In this document: piece after piece, positions 34,260 to 46,057 of the stretch
Layout: the number at the start of each line of letters is the position of its first letter
Position numbering within the stretch: position 1 is the first letter of the stretch
Assembly: GCA_022592445.1 (NCBI GenBank)
Contig: JABYQR010000010.1
Location: forward strand, 186,001-250,000
Direction of reading: 5' to 3'
Origin: Cytidiella melzeri
Lineage: Eukaryota; Basidiomycota; Agaricomycetes; Polyporales; Irpicaceae
Length of the DNA: 64,000 bases
The notes under the pieces: generated by a model
The model's database searches: none
Seen by the model: only the letters and a program-made list of their open reading frames with translations
Told to the model about the DNA's origin: nothing
Program-made: the position numbers and the translations under genes

Positions 34260-34484
34260 GAGTCTCTAGACCTCACCCCTCTGGCAAAAAATCGGGTGCA
34301 GAGCTCGCAGCTCGAACGAGCAGCGCTCCTCGCAGGCCCTGTGTGCCCAGAGGGAGCAGCAACACTCGAGACGTCCTCCGTTCTTGTCTCGCACAATTCT
34401 ACGCGCACTCAAGAGACTGTTGTAGCGTTGCTGGGCCCCGTTAGCCGACGTGCAAAATCAAACGGCGCGTGAAGCTCACCGTGT
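34260..34484 (+). pseudogene. Decayed partial copy of RTP1 exon 1
   Basis: Matches 41480-41705 of the RTP1 gene with many differences and small gaps. Shared text includes GGGAGCAGCAACACTCGA (GGGAGCAGCAACGCTCGA in RTP1), GTCCTCCGTTCT, TTCTACGCGCACTCA, GTTGTAGCGTTG and CAAACGGCGCGTGAAGCTC. A short stretch still reads DVLRSCLAQFYAHS, against DVLRSRLAQFYAHS in RTP1, but the frame then fails. Homology stops about 15 bp before the gypsy element. Confidence 0.8.
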
Positions 34485-34499
34485 AGTTGAACTTCCTCC

Positions 34500-34799
34500 T
34501 GGAATACCCGCGGCAGCGGGAAACACTCGAAAGAACAAGCACGAGATATATTGGGAAAACTTCAACGTCGGGACGAAAGGAATGAGGTCGAGTACAGGAG
34601 TATAGGAAGATAACGTACCTTCAACGTCGGGACGAAAGGAATGAGGTCCGTCGACGCTGAAGGCAATGAGGTTTTATACATAATCAGAGCAGACGGCGGG
34701 GACAAATAAGAATGTGGGAAAAGATATGAAGACGTGTTACATAAGCTGATTGTCCAAATCTGGAAACTGTATATGTTGTAACCCACGGCCAGGGTTACA
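34500..34799 (-). repeat. Gypsy 3' LTR
   Basis: 300 bp, differing from the 37071-37370 copy at one base that I noticed (A at about 34716, G at about 37287). Inside, TTCAACGTCGGGACGAAAGG is present twice, about 60 bp apart. Confidence 0.93.
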
Positions 34800-36936
34800 C
34801 TCCTTCCCCTTCGGAAGAATTCGCTTCCGGGTTGGAAGCGCCAGGAAAACCATTCTCGCGCAGGAAGTCGTCGAGAGGCGCAAGGTCGTCAACCTTACTT
34901 CCCGCAAGCCATTCGTCGTGGTCAGGACCGTAACCACGCCAGCGTACGAGGTATTGGAAACCACGGCCAACCTTTCGACGATCCAGAATACGCTCTACAA
35001 CGTGCTCCAACCCATCTGGTGTGGCAATAGGACCAGGTTCCTCGTGTTCACGTTCGGGAAAGAGAGACGGGTCGTTCTGCACGAAAGGACGCAGGAGGGA
35101 AGCGTGGAAAGTGGGGTGGATACGCATTGTCGCAGGTAAGTCTAGTGTATACACAGAAGATTCCGGGTGCGCTTTAACGATAGTATAGGGCCCGTCAAAG
35201 CGAACCATAAACTTTGCAACTCTGTGGTCACCACGACGCATGTAGTCGCGTCTTCGATGAAAGGTGGACAGAAGGACCTTGTCGCCTACGGCGTAGACAA
35301 TCTCAGGATGTCGGTGTTTGTTCGCGTGGTACGTCTGATTGACTTTGGCTAACAGCATGTTGTCCTGCGCTTCCATAACGTCGGTTTCGAGACGGGAGAT
35401 CATTTCCTTAGCGTCGAAAGCTTCTCTGCCCACAGATTTAGTGCATTCTTTAGTGGTATGGAGGGAGATGGGAGGAATGATACGAGGTGAGCGACCATAA
35501 CGGATTTGAAAAGGTGAAAAGCCGGACGAAGCATTAATGGTGTTCATGTAATTGAATCGAACAATTGGCAGTGCGCGAACCCATCCCTTCTGGTTTCTCT
35601 CAACGTGGAAGCGGAGGGCCTGGATGATCGTCTTATTGGATCGTTCGCTCGCGCCGTCGGTTTCCGGATGGTACGAAGTGGACATTTTCAGCTCCACACC
35701 GGTGAGTTTCGTCAGAGCCTTCCAAAACCGCGACATGAAAAGCTTATCGCGGTCTGAGACGATGTCGGACGGCAGGCCGTTCTCACAGTACCAATGGTGA
35801 AAAAAAATCAGAGCAAAATCTTCGGCTGTGATGTCCGTGTTCGCAGCGACGATGCGTATATCGGAGTTCAGGCGACAGGTCATTGATACGATGCAGTTAA
35901 AACCGTCGTCTATTGGCAGAGGACCAATGAAGTCGATTGCCACGCTCTCGCAACGTCCGTCAGGTACCGGCAAGGGATGTAGAGGTCCGACAGGTTTACG
36001 GTTGGAAGATTTGTTGCGTTGGCACTGTTCACAAGCAGGTATGTATAACTCTTCAATCTCCTTCCTCATATGGGGCCAATAATAGCTGGATCACAGCGCG
36101 GCGTATGACTTATCGCAGCCGAAGTGTTCTAAGGAGTCATGGGCTAGTCGGAAAAGACGTTCGCGTAGGTGTCGTACGCGCGGTATCACCAGACGATCTG
36201 CGACGAACAGCAGTCGGTTTCGGACGATGAAACCAGCATTGGTACGTCCCTCTAAGAGGTTGTTTCGCAAGGCGGCTGTGGATGAACATGTTCGATGTGC
36301 CTCGTTCACGAGAGCCTTTGTAGGTTGGTCCCAGATTGCGTCGAGAACGCGAGAAGTCCAGGAGTCTTCGGCGTATCCTACGATGAGGTCTTCAATCCAA
36401 GCCTCTTCGGACGTGATTTCAAAGTGACTCAAGGCGCCAACTCGCGAGTGACAGTCCTCCGGAGGTGCAGGGTTGGAGATCGCAGGAGGTGTTGATTCGG
36501 GTGAGGTGTCACGAATGCGAGATAAGGCATCAGCGGGTGCGTTATCTTTACCAGCAATGTATGAAATACGGTAATCATATTGGCTCAAAAACTCTTGCCA
36601 TCGACATTGTCGGCGAGAGAGGTTTGCCTGGGTGTCGAAGTTAATCAGCGTTTTGTGGTCGGTGAAGATTTCGAACGGAACGCCCAGAAGGTCAACGCGC
36701 CACTTCCGTAGTGCACGGATGATCGCTAGCAGCTCCTTCTCGTGGACAGGGTAGTTGAGTTCTGCGCCTTTAAATGATTGGCTTTCAAACGCGACAGGAC
36801 GAGCAGATTCGAATGCGTCGTGGTGTCTATGAGCGCTTCGGGAAGGTATTCGTCCGCGAAAGGCAGGATATTGAAGGCTTCCTGGGTCCTTCGCGATGCG
36901 GAGCGTGTAGTAGCCAGGCTGAACGAGGGCGGCCAA
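34795..36936 (-). pseudogene. Gypsy pol remnant: RNase H, integrase, chromodomain, one nonsense codon
   Basis: A single frame broken by one stop. The upper part reads RPVAFESQSFKGAELNYPV, KELLAIIRALRKWRVDLLG and FTDHKTLINFDTQ (RNase H), then HDSLEHFGCDKSYAAL (integrase zinc-binding H2C2 region). At 36091-36093 a TGA replaces what is likely an Arg codon, and the same frame continues with SSYYWPHMRKEIEE, CEQCQRNKS, then the integrase core with AIDFIGPLP, IVSDRDKLF and SERSNKTI (D, D and E present). A C-terminal chromodomain follows: RILDRRKVGRGFQYLVRWRGYGPDHDEWL. The TAA stop lies inside the LTR end. Such chromodomains steer gypsy elements to heterochromatin. Confidence 0.88.
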
Positions 36937-37070
36937 GAGAATGAGGTTCTCGAAAAAAAACGGACGGCAGGAGGTGGACAGTAGGCGGAAGGGCGGTAGA
37001 CGGTAGACAGTAGACAGTAGGCAGTAGACAGTTGACGGTACAGCTGTTTCGTGTGGTGTTCAAAAAAAAG

Positions 37071-37370
37071 TGGAATACCCGCGGCAGCGGGAAACACTCG
37101 AAAGAACAAGCACGAGATATATTGGGAAAACTTCAACGTCGGGACGAAAGGAATGAGGTCGAGTACAGGAGTATAGGAAGATAACGTACCTTCAACGTCG
37201 GGACGAAAGGAATGAGGTCCGTCGACGCTGAAGGCAATGAGGTTTTATACATAATCAGAGCAGACGGCGGGGACGAATAAGAATGTGGGAAAAGATATGA
37301 AGACGTGTTACATAAGCTGATTGTCCAAATCTGGAAACTGTATATGTTGTAACCCACGGCCAGGGTTACA
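37071..37370 (-). repeat. Gypsy 5' LTR
   Basis: Partner of 34500-34799, same length, ends and internal duplication. Just inside it (36965-37045) runs a tract of GTAGACAGTA-type short repeats, unlike a normal primer-binding leader, so the leader too is altered. Confidence 0.93.
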
Positions 37371-37375
37371 CCTCC

Positions 37376-38187
37376 ATAGGCACTAGTAAGTAATGTCAGT
37401 AGTATTGTAGACGTTTTTCTCGCATGTGCTGCAGCACAAACAACCAAGGACAATATGAATCATGAATGTAGCAGACCTCCAAGAACATGTGAAATGTGTG
37501 ATGCAGTTTCATGAATTCTTGGATAATTCACCTTGAAGGTATGTAAGTATTGGACCTCCATCCCTGTGGCTTCAATTTTTGTTGACATGAATTTTTGCGA
37601 TAATCCAAGGGCTGTCAACAATTCAATAGCTACTGCATTGCAACACACTCAGCAGGAACATCAAAAACTGGTATTTATTAACAAAGCACAGAGATCTCAT
37701 TCATGTTTGTGGCACAAGACCATTTGCCTACAAGTTCTACCTAGAGGAGCATCACAACTCTGTATGTGGAGAGCAGAGAAAAAAAGACAGGTTTGGTGGC
37801 CAATCAACTTGTGTTTTTGGCATATCCAGGAGGTGAATCTCAGCACTTACTGACAACACTTTAAGATGTAAATAAATTTCTATAAAAGATCTTTTATTGT
37901 TCTATGCTTAACACAATTTGATTGAGATTTGAGCAGACAGAGAGATGTTGTGAACAAGAAAACAGCAAAGAATACAAGTGTTGCATGTGCTCAAAATAAT
38001 CTAAGTGCCCACTTTGGACACTTTTTTGGTGGAAATGTGATTGGGTTCACCTACACCCACCTACATTGGACAGAAACACCAAGTTTCTGTCTTGAATTTG
38101 TGGTCTCCACCCCAAAAACAAGGTGTCTCTGGGATGAGGATGAATCACATGTGTATGTGCCAACAATGTGTTCAAATCAGGTGCTTG
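37376..38187. other. Spacer without a supportable gene
   Basis: Only short open frames and AT-richer DNA. No repeat match inside the window found. Confidence 0.35.
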
Positions 38188-38405
38188 TGTTTGAAAGGCA
38201 TGAGTGCAGAGGATGGATTGGAGAGTCAACTAACTCTAGGAGTAAGTGTCTTATTATTTCTCTGCTCTCTAGAAGCAGTATATATCCATGTCTGTAACTA
38301 GATCACTAACACTACAGTAATCTCATATGAGTAAGGATTAGTAATGCACAGTCCTGCTTGCTAATACTAGAATAGAGAATGTAAGCAATAGCTGAGCATC
38401 CTACA
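38188..38405 (-). repeat. Solo copia LTR (same family as 57862-58113)
   Basis: On the - strand it runs from TGTAGGATGCTCAG to TTTCAAACA, with GCAAGCAGGACTGTGCATTAC, ATAATAAGACACTTACTCC and AGTTAGTTGACTCTCC in the same order as the 57.9-kb copy. It is about 34 bp shorter, missing a small tandem ACCAATCCTT repeat. No clear target duplication was seen. Confidence 0.8.
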
Positions 38406-40255
38406 TGTTGTTCTCTAAGGTGTTCTGATCTACCGCTTTGATTCCAACTCACCATCTTCACCGTTCCGTCATATACACATGATCCGCTTGTTTCCTTTAT
38501 TTGCCCATACACAATTAAGTTATCCGCCTCTATTCTTTTCTATATCTGTATTTACCATCCTCCACACACACTCCAAGTACCTGCTCAACTATGTCATTAT
38601 TCCTCTTCATTTCATTACTATATTAATTATTGCCGCTTTCTATGTAAACTATATAAACTCATGTATTTTCATTGATTTTTGATTTATTCACTCTACTTGC
38701 TATTGTTTGACAGCAATAGCCTTGACACTCACTTTTGGAGCAAAGCCGAACAAATCACAACCAAACAAGTCCAATCAAAAGCACAACTTCCATATTGAGC
38801 CACCACGGCCGCCCTTCCAACTCGGATCCTCAAGTCCGGCGCTTCCGCGCGAGGACACCCTTGAATTTGCTTCCGCCTCCCCGTTGTTCTCGAGTGGCGC
38901 AGCTCGTTGATCACGAGGCTTTGTTGTATTGGTTACATGGATCTTGGACAAGCTAAAGATACACTGCACCCCGTTTTAGCTCCGAGTTATCATCTCAAAA
39001 ACCTCCACTCCTTGTACACATTGGCTTGCTCAAGTTTGTGATCTGCATTACTGCGTCCTCACTGTGTCCTTGCTCGTGTTCTTGTATCTCTTAAAGACCT
39101 TACCTACACAAAAACCTCCCCTTTGTTTATGCCAGCCTTGAGCTTGATGACTGAACCAGCTACTAGCGACTCCTGCCACTACTGTGGTCACAGGAACCCG
39201 CACGTTGTCCAGAACAATCAGCTACTCTTGTCAAGAACCCACCGCGTATCTTCTACAACTCCCCTAACTCACCAATCACTGTCTATGTGAGTTACCCTAC
39301 CCCTGAGCCCCAGCCAGACAACAAGTCAGAGCTAGAGTCCTACCAAGACTCAAAGATAGACTATGGGGATCCCCCGTGACATACCATCACTCATTCTCAC
39401 AAGCGGGTCAGGTTGCCCCCTCTCTCGTTTGAACTATATGAGGACCTCACCAACTTCCTTCTCCAAAATATCACGGGCCCAGCCCTCCTGCCACAGCCTT
39501 TCATCTACGCCATTGACCCCAATCTTGATTGCAACCTGAGCATCTGCTCTTACAACTGCCCTTACAATCCTGGGTGCAAGATCAATGTCATCGAGATCCT
39601 CTTGCCTCACGTCGCGCATCTTGTAGTCCACTCTTGCACTACACACCCCAGCACGTTTGCTGTGATCTGCAGGCACGGCAAGTCCAATTACGTTGTGGGT
39701 AGAATCCCTGTGCCAGAACATTAGGTGCCTCGAGCTGTATCACCCAACCACGCGAGTTAGGAGAGGAAGAAGTCTTGTCTTGTTGCTTCAAACACTGTGT
39801 TATTTACTAAGTTACTGTGTTACTGTGTCGCGTTTCCTCAAGTTTTACTTTTGTAGCATTAGTGTTTCTTGCGTCTCACTTCTTGTCTTGTGTTTGCGTT
39901 AGCGTCTCACTTTGCTTATCCGTCGGTCACGTGCTTCGCAAAGTCTGCTCTCTTGTCTTGCCACAAAAGGCCAACTGGCCACATTCGTCTGCTGCTTGCA
40001 ATAACTCCTGCCTTACTAGGCAAGCTTAGGACTGTTTTGACCCACTCGCACCTTTTACACACCACCTACACTTAACTTGTTTATGTAATCACCTCTTCAA
40101 GGTCTGGTGTGCTGGTTCCTGGCCCCTTTTGTGTTCAGGGTGTTTGTTAGTGTTTCATTGTTGAGGCATATTTGGTTACAATCTTTGCTGCAATGGCATC
40201 CAAGTCCTCGGAGGTCTTGCTACGCAGCTCGTAAGCAGTGTGGAAAAACCTGTGC
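38406..40255. other. Repeat-island DNA with one doubtful ORF
   Basis: A + strand ORF at 39413-39724 (LPPLSFELYEDLTNFLL ... NCPYNPGCKINVIEILLP) continues upstream in frame past one stop at 39379. It looks like a decayed coding region, possibly a retroelement gag or host fragment, but I recognise no motif. Nothing else is supportable. Confidence 0.35.
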
Positions 40256-41017
40256 TGACACGGAGACAGGGCTCAACGTGACAAACAGGGACACAATGTG
40301 GATGACGACGAAGAGGTGGTGGCAGGCGTGAAGCACAATGCATTCACCAGCTATCAAACTTGTTCAGAAATCTAGCCCAGTAAAGACCAAGTTAGCATTG
40401 GGTACTACTAGCTATGTAGTACAGGAGGGGCTTGCTTACCTAGCCCAGTAAAGACCAAAAGGTCAAGATGGGGGGCTAGGAGCATACATGCAGCTGCTTA
40501 TATAGACTTCAGGGACCTGCGCACAGACCATGTTAAGGGCAGGCTTTGCAAGAAGCCGTGTGAACGAAGAACAAAAGAACTACCTAAAGGAGAACAATAG
40601 CTATTGTCTAGACCTTGCCAAGAACTCTACTCGTGAGAGAATCCATCTAAAAGGAGACCAACTATTGTATTCCACTCCCACACCTGTGAGAACATCCTTC
40701 CATAAAGAGAACAATAGGGAAAGAACAATAAGAGTCCATGTGAGTGCTATCTATGATGTCAAACCCTAGCTATGGGCTGAGCCATGTGGTTGTAGCCATG
40801 TGGTCTTACATAAGCTGAGTCACGTGCCAGTGTGACGTAGCAGCAAGTAACATGACCATGTAGAGCATCTAAGGCTTCTAAGCCATGTGATACGGGCGCT
40901 TAATAGACGTGCAAGGGGTTTGTGCAAAGAGGATTGCAACTGGGTTGTAGCCCCAAGTTTTAAAGATAAAAACAAGAGGTAAATTGCGAAAAATAAGGGC
41001 TAGTCGGGCCATCCACG
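40256..41017 (-). repeat. LTR-retrotransposon fragment, copy B (inverted relative to copy A)
   Basis: Reverse copy of 18541-19280, carrying the same TCTTTACTGGGCTAG words and the same leader. The ATG that opens the frame in copy A reads ACG here. The shared region contains a 71- to 80-codon frame conserved between copies because the DNA is conserved, not because it is a gene. Confidence 0.65.
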
Positions 41018-41505
41018 ACATGTGCAAGTTGAGTAGACCAACATAAGCATAGGCTGGAAGAGGTATAAATAGAGTTTTACCAGAAAAGAGACAGGGTGGC
41101 TGTCCCCAACGCCGTCTAAGTAACCATGATACACTATGATACATGTGTGAGTGTGTGAGTAGTGCAAACAGAAGAAACAAAGAGCCTGACAGAGGCAAGA
41201 ATAGAGCTTTACTGGAAAAGGGGAATTGGAAGATTGACAATGCCATCAGCAAGGTTTTGTACACTATGTAACAGTGTTATATATATGCTCAAATATGTAC
41301 CCTCTTGATTATATTTATTGTTCCATGTAATTGCCTAAGATTCCCATGTGTACTAGCTATTGATGAGCTTCCAAATCACCTAAGTCCCCTGCCGAGCTCT
41401 CAATTTCCCGCCATCAGCCCGTGCCTAGCGGAGTTTCAAAAATTGGGTGGGAGATTACCGTCAAGTACTCGCGAGTCTCCGCTCTCACCTGAGAGAGTAC
41501 TACTA
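41018..41505. other. Short promoter space of RTP1 behind the LTR fragment
   Basis: The RTP1 frame stays open without an ATG from about 41305 (text such as EFQKLGGRLP), so a further upstream exon is possible. Confidence 0.45.
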
Positions 41506-44500
41506 ATGCAGAGCTCTCAGCTCAAGCTCCTCATTGAACGAGCCGCTCTCCTTGTAGGCTCTTCTCGCTCCCAGGGAGCAGCAACGCTCGAAGATGTCCT
41601 CCGTTCTCGTCTAGCGCAGTTCTACGCGCACTCAGATGGCGAGCAGATCGTTGTAGCGTTGGTTTCATTGGAAGACGTGCAAAGTCAAACGGCGCGTGAA
41701 GCTCTTCGTTTATTGGAACACATACAACTGCATCTGGCGGGAAAGGCTCGTCACGATTCTGGACACACAGGACAAGAAGAGCTGCTTGGGACGCGCGACT
41801 TGATACACATACGCACGCTTCTATCCCTTGTCTTCAAGTGGGCTATCGCCCCCTTGCAGCGTCGGGTATGTGCTTCAATTCCTACTACAGGTGGTTCCAG
41901 ACGAAAGATAGAGGCCCGCATCATTGATTTGACCACCGTCCCTGACGACTATGTATGCTTGAAGGATGCTGTCACGCGTCTGGTACTCCTCGTATTACCT
42001 ACAGGCGTACAAGGCCCACCGAATGCCACAGTCCTCTCTTCTGTTTTGTTGGACAAACACCTCCCCGACTTGCTCATGCCATCTTTAGTCTTGGGATGGC
42101 TTCCAAAATCACTGGCGAGTGAGTCGGTCTCTCCTCTAAATGACCTCCGCCCCATGGTGATACGCCTGATGCACATGTTCGTAGCACCTTACCACTGTCG
42201 CAGCACACGCACATTCTAATGATATGTCTGTCAAGGCTGCCTGTCTCCAAAAGCATCACCGCCCTGAGCACTATCTTGTCTGATCCAAACACTCTCCCGT
42301 ATGTCCGTAGGTCATGCAGTTATCTTATGAGCCGTCAGCTACTCCGTCGAGATGGCGTCCGAGGCTTGCTCCTTGCCCTGTTCCCAGACGGTGATTTGTC
42401 AGAGGAAAACGCGCCTCTGGAGAAGTTCGAAAGTGTGGGAAGAGTACTTCTAACCGTTCCTGCGGGAATGACAGCCTCCGTAAGCTACTGCTCAATTCTG
42501 CGCATCCATCCTTCTGACATCGGTCATGCCAGGACTATTTTGACGTAGTATTGCCTCAGCTCCTCACTTTGATGTCTTCCTCATTCGACGTTCCACCCAC
42601 ACAACGCCGAGTAGCCGCGTTTGCTCTTTCGCGTCTGCTGTTGCCGGAAAATAACCCCCACCACACCGTCACTACACGCACCGTGCTTTCTGCCCTACAC
42701 AAACCACTCCTACAAGGCACAGAGGAGCTCACCCAGCAGCAGGATGACTCTGCAGAAGACGGGATCCACTTATCTCCAGGCGCAGCCTTGGATAACCTCC
42801 AGACCTTTCTCGTCAACACGGATCCGTCCCCGACGCTCATCTCAGCCACTATGACACCGATCATCCCTTCTGTCTACGCGATGTCATACAGTCTAGACAG
42901 AATCAAATCTGCTGATCCCGCCATGAAAGCGACGCTGAAAGGCCTGTTGGAAACGTGGGGCAGACTCGTCGGGAACGTCGAAGGCACCGCCGCTCTCTGG
43001 CTGATTGTCAGCGGGGAAGGCGGGGAATGGAAGCTGGACGTCGCCGGAAATATTCGTCCAGTGAACAGGTGAGAGGATGATGATGTATATGGAGAGGAGA
43101 ACTTTAGCTGCTAAAATGAAAGTGGTATACTCTTTTTCTAGCCAAGGAACCGGTGGCTCGTTGGCGCTGTTCACACCTAACGACTTGCAGAGGGCGGAAG
43201 AACAGGGTGAATTGGACGTGGACGCCAATATCCTCGATTTGCGACCGGATCCGTATCACTTTGTTGCCTTTTTGAAATCTCTTAATCGGGTGGACATAGT
43301 TTCAGACATGTTTGTGAGGCTGTTGGACGCATACCGGGAGAGCAAAGATGCCAAGGACAGTGATCCGCTTCGGTATGCCCGCACTCGTCCCAGCTCGTTG
43401 TCGATACTCACATTCACATTCTCTCTAGGACGCTACTGTACTTGCAGTTGGTTGTACAAATCCATAGTCAACTTTCCAGTGGCGATTCTTCTCTGAACGT
43501 GTTGAAGAAGCCGGCTCACATCTTTTCGTTTATCAAGCACGCTCTCGAGACGTCCCAACAGCAATCCCAAAAGCCTGTGGCCACTCAGCGAAGGACTAGT
43601 CAGGGCCTTACGTTGGAAGACTTGCGCATCGTAGAACACGAAGAGCATGGAGAAGACACAGATGTAGGGGACAGCGACGATGAAGACGGCAGTCACCCTC
43701 CTGGAGCAGATGGCGATGAAATGACTTCTACAGCACTCGACCTATTGTTGTCAGCCCTTGAAGGTGAATGTTAATGGCCCTTGTTATCTTATGTCCGGAT
43801 GTTGAACATTTATTTCCTTCGGACAGCAAACCCTGATCTATCAACCGAGAACACACCCATCCTGAACGACATCTTCCTACTACTCGATAAGCTTGCTCGG
43901 GCAGACACGTCTTCGGAAGCTCTCAAAACATTAGCGCGAGAAGCCCGAATGGTGTTGATCGCCCGCCTAGCCTCCACTTCCGCTCCATCCTCCTCAAAAC
44001 TCAAGTCTAGCGCAGAAGACACGTCTCCCTCAAACACGTATCAAAAGGCTTTGAAACTTCTACAAGACCCGCTACTACCCGTCCGAGCGCATGGATTGCT
44101 TCTTTTAAGACAGCTCGTCTCGCCCCGCCAACCCAACGAACGAGGGGGTCTTTCCACTGATCCTGGGATAGACAGGGCCCTCGTGCCAGGCATCCTCTCC
44201 ATCTTCCTTCAGTCGCTGCAAGACGACGATTCATATATATTCCTCAACGCTGTCCAAGGTTTAGCTGCCATGGTCGACGGCTTCGGAAAAGAGGTCCTGG
44301 CGGGTTTAGTGGAGATATATGCGAAGGGCATTGACGGTATCGGCGCTAGTACGTGGACGAAACAAGACTTGAATGTGAAAACCCGGTTGGGCGAGGCACT
44401 GGGGCAGGTCATACGGCGGTGTGGTGATGCGTTACCGAAATATAGTACGTACCAACCCCCCACTCATGCTACTCTACTAATATTACGGCCGTTGAACCCC

Positions 44501-45068
44501 CGCATGATCAGTCGACCAGGTAGCACCGTCGTTGATCGCCATCGTGCGGTCCCCGCATTTACCAACTGCACTGCGGACGTCATCCGTGGCGTTACTCGCG
44601 CAATGTGCTAGTACAAGTCCCTTGGCCGTTCTGCCCTGGTCGACAGACATGTTTTCGGGGATGGTAGACTTGCTGCAGCTCGAGTCCGTGCAAGCACCGC
44701 AAGTTCTTCCCAAGTGGAAGAAGCAGCCTCCCCCTGCCGAAGACGACAATAAGGGGCTCTCCGCGTCGAAGGCTCTGAGACCTGATTATACAGACTTCAA
44801 GCCGACTACGAACGACCCAAAGATTCCTATCCTCCGACGATCCGCTTTGCATCTCCTGGTGTTGCTCACTCGCGCATGCGTATCTCAGCTTGATGGTTCC
44901 GTTGGTTCGGCTAGGGTGCTCTACGCTTTGCCAGGTGAGCTCATGAGAAGGGCGAAATCTACGGTGAGTTATGTCGCGGCGACGGACGAGGATGGGGTGG
45001 TACGTGTGATGGCAAGAGAGACTCGCGAAGAATTGGACGCGCTCGCTGAAGCGATGTTGGGTTTGTGA
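41506..45068 (+). CDS. RTP1: RNA polymerase II assembly/import factor RTP1 (TANGO6-like)
   Basis: HEAT-repeat protein needed for assembly and nuclear import of RNA polymerase II in yeast; the animal relative is TANGO6. Seven exons (41506-42176, 42236-42479, 42533-43068, 43142-43372, 43429-43763, 43827-44444, 44512-45068) join to 3192 nt, 1063 aa. The diagnostic RTP1_C1 block is in exon 6: LLQDPLLPVRAHGLLLLRQLV, then LQSLQDDDSYIFLNAVQGLAAMVDGFG and KTRLGEALGQVIRRCGDALPKY. The RTP1_C2-like block follows in exon 7: LRTSSVALLAQCAST and ILRRSALHLLVLLTRAC. An acidic linker lies near residue 600 (EHEEHGEDTDVGDSDDEDG). The start is the first in-frame ATG, but the frame is open upstream, so a short N-terminal exon could be missing. 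Confidence 0.87.
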
Positions 45069-45412
45069 TCATTCTGCAGGTATTCTGGTCAAGAAGTCAT
45101 AAAACAAGCATGTATTGTGGTGTTTACATGCGTCACTTGGAAAGAATGTATGCCCCGTATCTGTCCCAGCTATCGCAACCTATGATCAGCTGAGTCAATA
45201 GAAGGGCATTTATTGGGTGTTGGTCTAGCAAGACATGGATACCACGCCCGGTGAGGAAGTGTGGAATGCTGACGTTTCGTCGCAGACTTGGGCGATGGCA
45301 ACGGAGCCGACGTCTGCGACGAACGTATAGACCGTATTCATCCATGGAATAGAGACATGACGAAGGCAGACAACGCACACCATTCCGCTGAAGAACTCTC
45401 AGAGCGGTTTCA

Positions 45413-46057
45413 TTATCCGTTGCCAACAAGCCCTGTCGCACCAGCCGCTCTGCCGATCTCGTCCACGCGTTTCCTGAAGGCCTTCCACTGCGAGTGTCCG
45501 GCGTTGACAATGACAGCATGCTCTGTTCCGCTGTCCACCGGCGCAGTCAGTCGTAGGAATGGGTTCGCGACGGAACGACGGTAGGCGGTGTGCAGGGACT
45601 TGAATATCTTGAGGGTATCAGAACGTCCCCAGTTTCAGTGTCAAAACAATGGGGTCTGTGGTAGGTTTGTATTCATAGACGTACTGCAATGACATCCGCA
45701 TCCCGCACGACCGAATCAGTCAACTCGAGCGCAATGATGATCTTCACTTTCAACGGGGTCATGAAACCGTAGACGGCGGCATCTTCGACATAGAGCAAGC
45801 CCAGGTAGCACTCGGTCGACTTGGTCGCGTTTGCGGCGCTGACTTTGTTCATACATCTGCTGTCAGGGCGACGGTTCGGTGGAGGTCAATGGGCCAGGGA
45901 GGAACTCACTGCGTTCTTCGATAACATCTAGGCTCGTGTGCGCGATATAATGGTATTTGAGCTCATCTTGACGCGATGGTGAAAACGTCCTGATGAGTAT
46001 TGGGTGGTTCTGTGGCGATACAAAGGCCACTGCGTTCAGTCGTAACTGCGGGGGCAT
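45413..46057 (-). CDS. TCA17: TRAPP complex subunit 2-like (TRAPPC2L / Tca17)
   Basis: Longin-fold subunit of the TRAPP vesicle-tethering/Rab-GEF complex at the Golgi. Three exons (46057-45910, 45842-45685, 45607-45413) join to 501 nt, 166 aa. Landmarks: RLNAVAFVSPQNHPILIR, ELKYHYIAHTSLDVIEER, then ISAANATKSTECYLGLLY, VYGFMTPLKVKIIIALEL, RDADVIAVFKSLHTAYRR and NPFLR, in the order of human TRAPPC2L. The junction after DVIEER was set to the acceptor at 45843 because it restores ERISA, matching the family. Length is slightly above the ~140 aa of animal forms owing to the C-terminal extension. Convergent with RTP1, with 344 bp between stops. Confidence 0.92.

Larger units (their letters stand above)
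34500..37370 (-). mobile_element. Gypsy/chromovirus LTR retrotransposon, internally deleted (2.87 kb)
   Basis: Two 300-bp LTRs (34500-34799 and 37071-37370), read on the - strand as TGTAACCC...GTATTCCA, enclose a truncated pol. A perfect 5-bp target duplication, CCTCC, lies at 34495-34499 and 37371-37375. A polypurine tract (GAAGGGGAAGGAG on the - strand) sits against the 3' LTR at 34800. The interior keeps only RNase H, integrase and chromodomain; gag, protease and most of reverse transcriptase are gone. Confidence 0.93.

Noticed and set aside
38870..38930. A tRNA-like A box (TGGCGCAGCTCGTTGATC)
   Set aside because: No B box at the right distance and no acceptor or T arm pairing, so it is not a tRNA gene. 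A tRNA-derived SINE cannot be shown from one copy.
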